A stretch of DNA of 64,000 nt from Otis tarda (lineage: Eukaryota > Chordata > Aves > Otidiformes > Otididae), in assembly GCA_026413225.1 (NCBI GenBank), contig CM048552.1, forward strand, positions 200,459,553-200,523,552. Direction: 5' to 3'. The number at the start of each line of letters is the position of its first letter. Within the stretch, counting starts at the first letter, position 1. The notes below the pieces were generated by a model, which had not been told where the DNA came from, ran no database searches, and worked only from the letters and a program-made list of their open reading frames with translations. Below, piece after piece: positions 13,315 to 25,649 of the stretch. The position numbers and the translations under genes are program-made.

Positions 13315-13938
13315 TTAACTGCCTAATATTTTAAATTCAGCCAGCCTTATTGGTGTTGGGAGGTGGATTTTGTTTGTTTGTTTGTTTTCCTGAGACTGAA
13401 GCTGCTTCCAAGCCAAAAATAACACAGTATGAAGCTTCTTCATACTGAGAGTTCTGCTAGAGAAATTTCGCATGCTGAAGGATTTACTGATATTCCAGTT
13501 GTACTTTGGAGTTCTCCCAGGTTTGTTTAGGATTGGTTTAGTGCTGTCACTGCTCTTTCCCTTGCTCTGTAAATCTGACAAAAAATCAGCAGTGTTTGAA
13601 ATAATTTTTTTTTGAAAATAAGGAAAGGCTGCAGTAGACAGTTGAGCCCTTTCCATGGGTTTTGGGTGAATAATTATGCAGCCTGTTGTTCCTTCCAATT
13701 TCAACATCTCAGAAGGGGCAGGGAGGAACTTCGTTACGATGTTCTTGTTCCAGAAGAATAAGGCAGTTGCCACAGGCTCAGAGGCCTTTGAGGAAGAGCT
13801 GTTGACATCAGTGCTTCTGGCAGTCAGGGCTGCAGGATTTGGCATATGTTGCCAGTTCTTGTTTTCTTGTGTTTGCAGGCTGACATCAACCCCACAGTGG
13901 TAGGAAAGCTGGTGAATGGAATTTGTCTGTGCATCCAT
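13315..13938 (-). CDS. unexplained 207-codon open frame, unknown or chance
   Basis: This is the longest ATG-initiated frame in the window outside CR1 sequence. I do not recognise the protein. Visible features: no signal peptide or membrane segment, a Ser/Lys-rich middle (SKGKSSDSTKP), and a C-terminus read through a (CAAA)n tract (QENKQTNK) that argues against an ordinary protein end. No flanking exon or promoter was seen. In AT-rich DNA about one codon in 16 is a stop, so 207 open codons are not expected often in 64 kb. It could be an exon of an unseen gene, a decayed gene fragment or chance. A shorter plus-strand frame overlaps it. I do not assign a function. Confidence 0.15.
   Translation of the reverse strand: MDAQTNSIHQLSYHCGVDVSLQTQENKNWQHMPNPAALTARSTDVNSSSSKASEPVATALFFWNKNIVTKFLPAPSEMLKLEGTTGCIIIHPKPMERAQLSTAAFPYFQKKIISNTADFLSDLQSKGKSSDSTKPILNKPGRTPKYNWNISKSFSMRNFSSRTLSMKKLHTVLFLAWKQLQSQENKQTNKIHLPTPIRLAEFKILGS
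13368..13388. repeat. (TTTG)n microsatellite
   Basis: Four to five TTTG units inside the C-terminal end of the minus-strand open frame at 13315-13938. Confidence 0.85.
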
Positions 13939-16900
13939 TTCCTTTGTGAATTTCCAGTACCACTTCTATTCACAAAGCCCATGATTTTTCTTTCATCACT
14001 GGCATGGCAAATATTTCACTGTATCAAGGTCAACATATCTGAAGATGCTATTTTCAAATTCCTCTGCCTCCTAAGCTAAGCTGTGTTGCAGAAAAACATT
14101 TTCTTCCTGCAAATTAATTTCATTTTTTCAAGGAATGTAGTGTTTTTCACAGATGTTGTACAGGTATACTAAGTCTAGAGTATATAAAAGTTGGAAAAAA
14201 AGGTTGTACATCAAATAATTTTTGTAAAAATAAAAGGCTTCAGGCCTGTTTCAACAAGGATACACACATATATTGAAGAAGATATCCATGGGTGCTAACA
14301 TTTAACAGAAACAGCAGTGCAGCTGCATTTAGGTTTTAGGATTTAAAGGCTATTTGTTGCCATTTTCTTGTCTCTAGAAGCTAGGTAAGTGAAATCCCAC
14401 AGCAGAGTATATCTGATTTAAAGTCCCTGACCTTCTTGTTGGCAGAGCTAGCAGAGAAGTACATGTCTGAGTAGTTGCATGAAATATGCTGGTGTGTGCA
14501 AATTTTTTAGAGAGATGTTCATGACCTGGAAATTCTGTTTATGCCTAAAGTGTCTTTGCCCCTAGATCTGTCTCAAGTTGCCACTGGATTAAGGGGACCA
14601 GTTTTAACTTGTATTGCAGCTTTGGGGGCCTAATTAAGTTCAAGTTCCTCCAGAGTCGAGTACCTAAAACTGGTGTATGAAATTAAAAGATCTTAAGAAA
14701 TTAAGCTAAAAGGCTACTCGGAAGGCCATCTGTCCCTCCTAAGACATCATATGAGTCCAAAGACTCACATAGCAGATAAATTTTCTCTATGATCTTCCCC
14801 TACCCTGCATGAACTCTTCCTTGTTTGCTGTAGTAGCAGAGAAATTGTGTAGGGAATTCTGATGAAACAACTAGGAATTACATTCAAAATATAGTTTCTT
14901 TACTTCCTATATTCTTTTATGACCACTAATAAGACTGAGTTGCAAGTACAGCCTGACACAGGACAGCTACATGGTGATTTGTACCTTCTTGCATTTTTCC
15001 TGACAACTTTGCTATGACCTTGCAAGCTAAGGTACCCATCTCTCATTTATAATTCATGCATCCCTATCGATTTATGGAGGACTAAGCAGCTTGTCCTATG
15101 TCTCTAGTTAGGAAGAAATGAAAAACATAGCAAAATCCCTCTTGACTTTTTTTTTCAGTAGAATTGTTACCGAAGACGATGGTACTAATAGTTATTTCTT
15201 GTAAGCTGTTAACCAGGCATTCCAGGAACACAATTTTCTCTTTTGTAGTTTATCTGAAATCAAAGCAGGCTTCTTGTGCTGCTCTAGGAAATAATTTCTT
15301 TCCCATGAGATGGGCTGGAATGGTTAATGTGGTAGAATATCTCAGTGAATGATTTGTTATCTATGGGAATCTGGTATTCTAAGGGAATTTTTCTGGATAT
15401 ACTCTTATAAATCCCAACGTATGAAGTAAAAGGAGCTGTCAGTATTGATAGAAATCTATCATAAATTTTCTAATTAGAGAAAACTACAAAGGTGGTGAGG
15501 ACTACTTTTTCTTGTTGTTTCTTTGCTATTTATTTCCTTTTCTTTTAAAAGCATTCGTGTGAACTACAACTCTGAAATTAATGTTATCCCAACTAAAATA
15601 ACTATTAATGTTGGAAAATAGCAGTTTACAATGAAATCTATCTTTAGAATTTCACAGAATCAATGAGGACCAATCTTGTCTGCTTTAATTTTGGTCCTGT
15701 TTTTCCAGGGACAAAATGACTAGAAGAAACAAAAGTATCAAAAGGACACAGTCTAAATGCTTCTCAAGGCTTTTTTAGACCAGAAGCAATACAGAACAGA
15801 AAAAGGGAAAAAGAAAACAGGAAGAAAACAAAGAGGCTAGAGAAAACTGATTTTCCATTATCCAGCAGATCAATGGCTGATCTAACAAGGAAATCCAAAT
15901 CACTTTGTTCCTGGTATATTTTTTCATCCAATAGATTAGGTTGGCATCATAAGTCAATCTGTACTTTCCACTCCAAGAGATAAAGTAGAAGTTACTTAGC
16001 TAAGACAATTCCTGTCCATAAAAATCATGTGGAATCTCCCACCAAATACCTATTTCCCATTAATCTATAGCCAATGTAGAGCTAAGTTTATGAAGATCCA
16101 GCTAATTTAACAAGAGGATCAAGGGGCTGCCCACTTCCAATAATCTGTGTTGCCAACAGGTGCTTGTTTTTCAGTTGTAAAAGATTACTTGGAGATTGTT
16201 CCAGGACTGTAATGGCATCTTTGACAGCATTCATCAGAACATGCTTGAGTGTCCTTCCTACCAGATTTCATTCCTTAAAACATTTACTTCTAAAGTTGGA
16301 TCAAGGAGGACATCAGATTTAAGCACTGGAGTAACAAGCTGATGAAATAATATTGTCCTGAATGAAAGAACAAAATCATGTCAGGTCAGAAAATTTCATA
16401 AACATTTTACCCTTTCTTGAGGTTTCATTTCTGAAGAAATGCAAGTTCTATGCAAATTCCAAGAAGAGGATGAATCCACTGAATATTTTATCACATTCCC
16501 ACATGCTCTAAAAGAACATTACAACTTCACTGGAAAGTTCCATTACAAAAACACACAGGATAAAATTACTTGTGCTAGGAAAGACCAGTACATTTCAGAA
16601 ACTTTTCATGCTGAAAAAAAAATCGGTTACAGCCCATATCTGAGGTAAGTGCATGAATAAGCAACTGAAATCCAAATAAACACATAGGCAAAACCTTAAG
16701 AGCAGGCACTGATGTGAGCACCCACTGACTCTCCAAGCAGCCCAGTAGAAACCCGCCAAGTGCCCAGGGCAGATATATCTCTAGGCACCCACATGGTGAA
16801 CAACTGGCTGAGAACGTCACATGTGGCAGTGTCACAGAGGGCTTTAGACGTGTGCTGCTCAGTGGGTCACCATTAAAGGAACAGGGAATGCCAGCTGCAG

Positions 16901-18954
16901 AGCCTGGGCTGCTGGCATTGGTGTTATTGCCAATGAGACACTGAAGCCACTCTACACCATCAAAGCCATATAGAAATATTATAAATGTGTCTAGAGTTCT
17001 ATAAAACCAGCTAGTGCAAGCCAAAAATTCAGAATGTTTAGCTGAAAATAAGGAAGAACTGAATAAAAGTTTTTGTTTCCCTAACATAATACAGCAAAAC
17101 CCTAGCAGGTGGTGTTTTTAATTTTGTAAAACTTATTTAATATGCCCAACCCTATCCTTCGCTTCCATAAATTAAAATTAAAGATGTTTAAAATCTGGAT
17201 TTCTCTTTATTGATCTGAAGTGGATTGTTGTTTCTATGGCTAGCAAGGAATGTCAGACAGAAGACTGTCATGTAGCCACAAATTTAAATTTCATGTAGTA
17301 GAAATACACAGAAAATATGGAAACTATTGCTCAACATGCCCTTATCAGACCTTAGTGTTGTCTCCTACATTGTGTATTTCAATTGCACTGAGCAAAGAGG
17401 CTGAATGATTACCTCTCAAAAACAGCAGCTAATTAAATATTTATGTGATACAATGCACCTCCAGTAAGATCCATCTAATTTCACATAGCTATCAAGGGTA
17501 TTCTCATCTCAGTGTACAGTTGAGTTAAACATAAAAATTCCCATGTAGCAAGAAAAGATTACAACTGTACATCCAACTCATCACCTCGATTTTTGTAAGC
17601 AGCAGTGGACTTTCCTGATGTTTCTGAATGTTTAGACACTTAATTTTTCACATCTTCAAAGAAGACACTTACATGCATTTTCATTTGAAATGTTACCATC
17701 TTCTATTAGTTAAAGGACATTCACTGTGTTTCTCTGTCAGACTCTTTGAAATCAGCATTCAAATCACAGTGTAGTGTGTAATCATAATAGGCTGTAACAC
17801 AAAACCAGAGCAGATGAAAATATTCATGCTAGTTTTGAAGGTTAGGAAGTTCTTCACACATTCACAAAAGAGTTCAAAATGTTTTCCTGCCTTTAGCTGA
17901 AAATCTTTAATAAAATCCTAAACCTACTAGCTCTGCCTCTGAAAATTGCAGCAGCATCGAAGTATTTATTAGATAGAAATCTTGGCAGAATGTGTTTCCA
18001 AGAAAGCTGGGATTAAATATGCAAAGGGTAAATTATATTCACTAAGTAAGACTCCTTTGAGGTCATGATTATGAGGCACTCTGTTGTCCAGGATAAAAAA
18101 GAAGTATAACCTCCATCAGTGCTTTACTTGTCAAAAATATAAAAGGATAATTTTAGATTTTGAAGAAAACAGTCTTATAGCTGTCTTTTCAACAACATAG
18201 TGGTAATTTTAAGAAAACACACAAATCCAGGAAAGATAGTTTCCACATTGGAACAACCATTGTGCCATGGTCTACATAAATGAGGTTTTTGTGGGAAATT
18301 GAAAGTTTATAACTCCATTTGCCCTAGTGTGATGGTTCACTTGGCAAAACAATCTCTGTATAAATATGATCCCTGATTCAGTGTTGTATGAACTCAGTGG
18401 CCACACCACACTTTCGATTCTTTGTTGATTTCTTTAACTGACCCATGATGTTTTCCAAATTAAAATTTGCAAGGTCCTTGCAAGATCCTCTGTAAATGTA
18501 GTTTAGAGATTTCAGCTTGCAAGGTGGAAAGTACAACAGCAACTCAGAAAATCCAAGATAAGAAACACTGTAAACAGTGAAGTACTTGGTATGTGAGATA
18601 GAAAGTCAGCATTTCTTTAAATTTTAGCTAGTCTCATACATACTGATAATTCCTGAAACTTTAATAATATCAGGTGATTTATAAACATTCATTCAAAATT
18701 TACTATTCCTGGTTAGCATCTAAGTATATTATTCAGATCAGATGCCATAATGTACAATTCTAGTATTGCCTCTGAAGCAATTTATGATTCTGACAGTCAG
18801 AACAGTTTATTGGTTTATGCTTCTTAACATCTTGTTTTCATCATATTCGGATGAAAATTCCCATTCCTCACTCAGTTATTGGCTGAGATCAGGAGAGCAG
18901 TGAAAAACGAGCAGGCTGTGACTTATCAGATGTCAAGTTCACTGAAGTCACTAA

Positions 18955-20166
18955 GACATGGCATGTAACAACCATGAAATCCTGGAGCTGAAGATCTCGA
19001 GGGGAGTGACCAAGGCTGGAGCAGAGCGCTGATCCTGGACTTCAGGCAAGCAGACTTTAAGTGGATCAGGGAACTCGTAGGTGGGATCCCATGGGATCAG
19101 AGGAGTGAAATTGCTCAGGAAAGCTGGTAGGTCTTTAAGCTGGTATGCTCTGAGGGCAAGAATGATCCATCCCAATACTCAGGAAAACAAGTAGACATAT
19201 CAGGAAGATGGTGTGGTTAAGCAGGGAGTTCATGACGGAGTGGCATACAGAAGAGGGAAGTGGGGACAGGTTACAAAAAAGGAATTTAGAAACATTGTCC
19301 AGACATGCAGGGATGCTGTCAGGAAAGCCAAAGCTCACCTGAAAGTGATGCTCACAGTGAACAGCAAGAGCAATCAGAAGAGCTACTTCTGGTGTATTAG
19401 TAGGAAAATGCTGACCAAGTGGGGCCTATGACTGAACAGGGTGCTCGGTTTAGTGACAGTGAACACAGATTAGATTGAGGTACTCAATGCCTTCTCTGTC
19501 TCAGCCTCCATCAACAAGGTTTCCCAGGCCTCTGCTTCTTTAAGTGGCTCACGAAAGAGGAGAAAAACTAGCGGTGGCTGAGGGTTGAGTAAGGGATTAA
19601 TGGAGAGAAATCACAGAAGCGCAAATCATGCCTGACCAAACTGTTTGCCTTCTGTAAGGATACTGTGTCCATCTTTGAGCCTTCCAATACAAGAAAGACA
19701 ACAATGAATTGGAGACTGTTCAGCAGAGGCCACCAAGGTGATGGGTGCTGGAGCACTTGCTCTGTGAGAAAGAGGCTGGGGGAGCTGGGCTTGTTCAGCT
19801 TGGAGTAGAGACAACTTTGGGGGCACCTAACAGCAGCCCCAGTGCCTACAAGGAGATCATGCTGGGAACAGGGCTGGGCTTATCACCATGGTTCATGGCA
19901 GGAGGGTGAGAGACAGCTGATGGCAACTAGAGGGGGTCACACTGGATATAAGGATAAGCTGTTTTCCCATGAGGAGAGTCCCACAGCAGCATAGGTTACC
20001 CACAGAGCTTGTGAAGTCTCTGTCCTTGGAAGTTTTCAAGCCCCAGCTGGATGAAACCCTGAGCAGCCTGGTCTGACCTCAAAGCTGTCCCTTTTGTGAG
20101 CAGGGGGCTGGACCAAAGACCTTCTCAGGTCCCTCCCAGCCTGACCTGTCCCGTGATCCTGTGGTA
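18955..20166 (+). mobile_element. CR1 LINE copy 2, old subfamily, two internal deletions
   Basis: Sense CR1 truncated at its 5' end within the endonuclease-RT linker. It starts with codons resembling DFRQADFKWIRELVG and WDP. The linker (RKAKAHLKV at about 19325) and a block resembling FSVSASINKVSQ follow. It then jumps to KSCLTKLFAF of the RT N-terminal part (about 19630) and again, near 19700, to the C-terminal block ([10 protein letters not shown], about 19775). The 3' UTR ends GTGATCCTGTGG, a tail differing from the ATTCTATGA type of the younger copies. It therefore belongs to another, older subfamily. Confidence 0.88.
18960..20075 (+). pseudogene. CR1 ORF2 remnant without RT catalytic core
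   Basis: Decayed reading of CR1 ORF2 inside copy 2. The endonuclease is absent through 5' truncation. Linker segments are recognisable at 18990-19400. About 300 bases of the RT N-terminal part are missing between roughly 19530 and 19620. The catalytic core with FADD is missing after about 19690. The C-terminal block and the final LDETLSSLV-like end (about 20047-20075) remain. Multiple stops and shifts interrupt every frame, so it is non-functional. Confidence 0.82.
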
Positions 20167-23100
20167 AAAAAAAGTTTCTTATTGTTTGGCAGAATGGGTC
20201 AAATGCAGTTACTGGGACAATTGCTTCATGCCTTCATCTGTGGCTTTCAGACATTGGTTCCTGTTAGAGTCAATAGAGCTTCTAACTTTCTACATAGGAA
20301 TGATAGCTTGAATGACCTTCTAACATGTTAAATTGACCTATGATTTTAAATCTTTCTGCCATAATATAGACATTTCCCAACTACTTTGCCATCTCCCTGA
20401 GCTACATACCATATAACTATGAGCTTAATATAATTAAAAATGTGTCTATGACTTTTTAGGTGGGCTATTTTATTGTTATTAATAATAATTATTGCTAATA
20501 ATTATTATTATTAAATACCTTCTTACTGCTCTGCATAATTTATTTAAACATTTCCCATTACATAGCTAAAGATGTCATCTAGTATCAGGTTTTAATTTTG
20601 ACTATTTTGAAACCACCTGAGAGAATGCTCCTCATCCTAAGCATATCTAGGTACCTACAAAACTTGCTTCCATAGCCACAGTTTCTGATTCAGTCAAAAC
20701 ATTAAAAAATTATATAACTTTGTCTCCTTCCAACACAGCAGTATATATAGTTTGATAAGTATAAGCTGTTTTCTCTACCTGATTGAAGCCATTGATGAAG
20801 GAACGAGTTTTGTACTGCATTTTGCTCTTATATTGAAGTGACTTACACAGCCTAACACCTTTGAAACTTCTGTCAGATAGAGAGCTTTTCCATGCTGCTC
20901 AGTAGTTAAACTCTTCTCAGTAATGAAGAAAAACATTTTCTTGCTGTTGATGCCTGGAGATGGATTTCTGCAGACCAGTTAGAGGATTAGGATTCAGAAT
21001 ATACACTCGGGTTACCATTCAACAATGTCACCTGGTAACAGTTTGTGAGGACCAACTACATGTGACAACCTGTATCAAATGCAGGATAACTTAACCTTAT
21101 TTTATTGACAGCTAAGATGTCTTGATTTGGTCATCTTGTCTTACAGTCATACAGGGATCAAAATGGGCTCAAAGAGTCACCACAGAATGCATAAATAATA
21201 ACTTTCTATGCTGTGATAACTTCTTTTGTGGCAAAGCCACTTGCAGAGAGCTCACCACTTAACTTTGTTCTTTACTCTACTGAACACGTTCGCTAGATCT
21301 TGAGTGTGGAAGCTTTGAAAACATAATTTAGAGTTCTACTTATTCCATTAGCATGACATTAATTTAAATTAATTTGCTTTGACTTGGCTCCTGGCAGTCT
21401 GATGGATCACAGTTGTCATTTGTACTAACAGTGGCAGTCTGTCTCCTCCGTTTCACATGCCTTGTGCTAGAATTTTCATTACTCGGTACAATAGAGTTTG
21501 ACTAGTCACTGGAAATAAGTACAATCAGTTCACAAAAAAAAAAATCACATATAAATCATATTAATGAAAAAAAACAAACCTGTGTTTTAAACAACAGAAG
21601 TTCAAGTAGCTTTGGAGAAAGATGTATGGGACGTTTCATAGGTGGGATACGAAAAACGTCCTGGTAAAGCCTTCTTTCTCGTATACCAAACTCAGTAACA
21701 GGTTTTGTTCATTGTTGCCTTTCAAAGATGAAACAGATGAAAATAGTACAAGAGCACACTTATGTAACACCATGTCTTCTGAACATTGTCAGCTCGTTCC
21801 CCCAATTTCTAAACTTTAATTCTGACATGCACATGCGGATTGTGGGCACAGTGATTCATCAGTGCAAGGATGAAGTATGAATCATCCCAAAATGATCATG
21901 GAGGAGGTGGATATGATGGTACAGGAGGGCACACCAGAGGCAGCATTCTGCACCATCTGAAAAACATGTTCAGGAATGAATGAAGTGCTCTCAGATGCAG
22001 TCTTTCTCTGAGAATTAAAATAGACCAATGTGATTTCTCCACAAATGTACCCTGTAGAAAAAATATATTCCACAAATAAAACCAAACTTTAAGTGCAGAA
22101 AAGGCATCTGGGGTTGTACTTCCATTTCTACTTTCCAAATTAATCTTGGTTTTAAAAAACAGGCTAAGTGTTAGAGTGTCATCTGTGATGTCCAGTAGTC
22201 TTACCTTGCACCATGCCGAATGTTGTAATCTAACTTCCTTCTATTGTAACTAATAATGACCTTATAGCATCATGTCCAGAGAAGCCTGAAGAAGAAATAA
22301 TTTTGAACTGTACACATCTCTTCACTTCCTTACATCTGTCAAGTCCTAGAAAGGAACAGTAATGCAAGGAGTCTGTTCTCATGACCTGCTGTTAGTATGG
22401 GTTCATTTAACCCGTCTGCCTCTGAGTGTTACTGTATATTCATTTCTTATTTCCATTTTATCTCTTTATAGAAGTGCCTTAAAACTGACAGATATAGTAA
22501 ATGCTAGTGCATTTATACAGTCACTCATAAACATATTTCCCATTGCCATCACTTTTGAGGACTCAGGTCAACTTTTGTGATACACAATTATGATACAGAT
22601 ACAAAATGAGCACAGAGTAATAACATGGGTATTTTGCATGAGAAACATTGACCAATTTGGGAATTGGTTTGGGTGTTTTTTTTATTAAAAAGATTAAACT
22701 ATACTTTTTATTCTTTATTCTGTGGCTCTTCGAGACACTGGCCTCAAATTCCTCAGAAACATCCAATTTGAGAGAAGCTGGACAAATATTACTTGCCCCA
22801 ACAATACAAAAGAAATCAGAATCTGGTTAATTCAAGTTATAACAACAAGTCTTTTCCTAGCGTAATGGTTTGATGCTTCCTAAGAGAATTCTTTTTCTGT
22901 TTTATGGCAGTACTTCAAGAAACAAGAAACTTCCAATACAATGCCGGTATTGGGAAACTAGGAATTAAGACTCCTTGTGGAAACAGCTGTGCCTGTTATT
23001 GATTCTGCCAGTTGTTCTGGGGTGAGATGTGAAACAGAAAGGGTGTTAGTCAGGAAATGTTATTGTCTTACATGAAATGATAGCTTCTCCTAATAAGCAC

Positions 23101-25649
23101 CACCGTATTATCTAGGCAGCAGCGGGCATATGTTATTCAGGCCATTTTTAAAAATGTGACTGTAGTCTACACAATCAAGAATAACCCAAGGGAATCTATG
23201 TTACTATTTCATATAAAGGCTTGAGGTAGCAACTGAAGACTTTCTCTTTACATAAATTTTCTCACTGGAAGTGAGAGAAAAAAGTTTCATGAATGCTACT
23301 GCTGGACCAATGGTTAGTTTGGTGGGAGCCTTTTTTTGGTTTTTTTTTCATTTTTTTTTACAAGCCTTAAACTATAACAGACTCTAAAGCCCCAGCTGAG
23401 TCTCTTTTGGCTTCTGTTCATAGTCTCTTACCACTGGATGTTTTTACCTCCTCTAGCCTTATTTCAGAACTGCACTACAGCAGTGAATACAGCAAATCAA
23501 TACATTTTCCAACATACGTTTGTCAAAAAATACCAATTCATCTATACTGAAATATGGTTCAGATTTCTCAGGGAGGATCTGAAGGTGATAAATATATCCT
23601 AGCATAGCTAAAAAGCCTCAGGCAATGGTATGTGATGCCTAAGTCAAAGTCCCTACTTGAATTCTGACTTGCAATCAGGACTTAAATTTCACAGTCTCAC
23701 ATATTAGACAAGTACATGTAAAAGTTTTTAAGCGGAGATGTCTTTTGCTGTCTCTCACTGAAGGAGTTCAGTTTAATTCAGTCACAGAAACAAGTAATAG
23801 ATTTTCAGAGCAATAGCTGAGTTTTCTGGACAGCAGTAACGCTGAACAGTGAGACCATCTGGAAAAGTTTCCACAGCCCAGCCTGAGTCCAGCTCCGTAG
23901 AGTTTGGCCTAGGCATGTTCATCCCCACTGCTCACCTGCCTCATCCTGTCCCACCTACAGCAGGTATGCATGTCACAGGGTATCCTACAGATACTTGACA
24001 GCAGATTTGTAAAGAAAAAAAAGGATTTACTTTTGAGGGATTTAAACAGTCTCTCATCTAGATATTAATGGTTTTAATCAGTTTTGTTTCAAGCCTCACT
24101 GGGGAGGTCCAAGACAGAAAAGATTGGTGATATGGGAAGAACAGCAAATGAATTAACCTTTAAGCAAATAAATGTAAAAGAGCATAAGTTACCTAATAAA
24201 GGTACTTTAAAGGAAATTATTTGTTTATTTTTGTTATACTTTATCTGACATTTGTTCTCTCTGTTAAAGGACAACTTCAGTGTACTAATAACTACACTGT
24301 GCAGAGAGAAGTGTTGGGACGAAACGAGGGAAATGAAATGCTCATCTGAAGCATGCATGAACTTTGCCTTTCAGAATGATTAAGACCATTTTATCTAATC
24401 TCTCAGATACTTAAAAGAGATTACAGAAACATCACTTACATACTCAGAACTTTAAACAAGTTTGCATTGGTAAAAAACACCATACATTATTTAGTCAGTG
24501 CTATTTATAATAGTACGGCTATCATCACATTTATAGAGCTTTCCAGCTCTGAATATATCATATACTCTCTCTCTGCCTAAGTACAATGGATGGAGAAATG
24601 GGGCCAAAATCAGTGAAAACAAAGTACTGCCATGAATATTTGTTACCTTAAACTTGCCTGTTTACTTCACTTCACTGGGACAAGGATTTCAACTAGAAAT
24701 ACCCCCACTGAGTAGAGAATCCATCATGTACCAATTGGAAATACACATTTATCATTTCCATTTGCGAGAGCAATAGTTTCTGATCAATTCATTTCGGCAT
24801 TTCTACAACATATTAAAATGAATAGCCTCTAATATTTCAGAAAGGCAATAAAACAGAACCAAAGAACTTAGTCTGAATCTGATGATTTTGAGCATAACTT
24901 ATTCATCCTATTCCTTGTTTAACTAGGTCTTCACTTAATAACTGTATGGCTAGACAGTCTTTACTTCTCTTCTTCCCCATCTGCGTGGCTGCTTAGTTAC
25001 CCCATAAAGGGCCAGGCTGCTGAATAGACATAGATTAGGTTAAACAGCGAGAAAATTGTTCCAGTGATTATCCAGCTTCTCAGATGCCACAATTATCGCA
25101 AAGATTCAACAGCTGCTTCATGTTTCCCAGTTACAGCTACAGACTGGTCAGTAAAAGGAATGATTGTATTTGATTTTTAATTTTTTTTTTAAGGTGTGGT
25201 ACATTACAATCAGCCACAAAGCCAATCAGAAGTCTTCTGTGAAATAATGAAGTTAAGAATCAAAGAAGGATCTAATTCTCTCACCTGACATAAAAATCGA
25301 GTAATTGGGAAAAAAAATGCAAACATTAATATGGGACTCAGTTATCAGTTTTGTAGCAAACCTAATTTCCAGAGATGCCCTAACTTGCTCAGCTGTTGAG
25401 TGAAAAATCAGTGACTGGAAACTGGGCTGATTCAGAGAAGCACTGCTGTCAACATTGCATCACTCTCCTGCTGCTTTATTTCTCCCCTTTCTTGAATCCC
25501 TTCACTAGTTTCTATATTCCTTCTGCATTGTTTTCAAGTTACTTATTCTTTGCACATCTTACAATGATCTTCTATATCTTTCTCTATGTTTTTTTTTCTT
25601 CTCTATGTAAAAAAATAGATGCATAAAACCCAGTTCTCATAATCCGAAT
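20167..25649. other. unique AT-rich non-coding DNA
   Basis: No gene or transposon recognised in 5.5 kb. It contains the AT-rich perfect hairpin at 20480-20510 and scattered A or T runs. Open frames are all short (under 90 codons) and carry no recognised motif. Confidence 0.6.
20480..20510. repeat. 14-bp perfect inverted repeat, 3-base loop
   Basis: The arm TAATAATAATTATT (20480-20493) and its exact complement AATAATTATTATTA (20497-20510) are separated by GCT. It sits in a (TAA/TTA)-rich patch and could extrude as a cruciform. Confidence 0.9.

Larger units (their letters stand above)
5831..18954. other. unique AT-rich non-coding DNA
   Basis: About 13 kb with no recognisable gene or long transposon. 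It holds homopolymers and (TTTG)n tracts, an exact 34-bp tandem duplication and one open frame longer than expected (13315-13938, minus), all listed separately. A slightly GC-richer block at about 16690-16960 was not identified. The 170-codon minus-strand frame across it (16575-17087) has no motif I recognise. Confidence 0.55.

Noticed and set aside
16575..17087. 170-codon minus-strand frame as a gene
   Set aside because: No recognisable domain and no flanking exons. Kept only as an unidentified GC-richer block.
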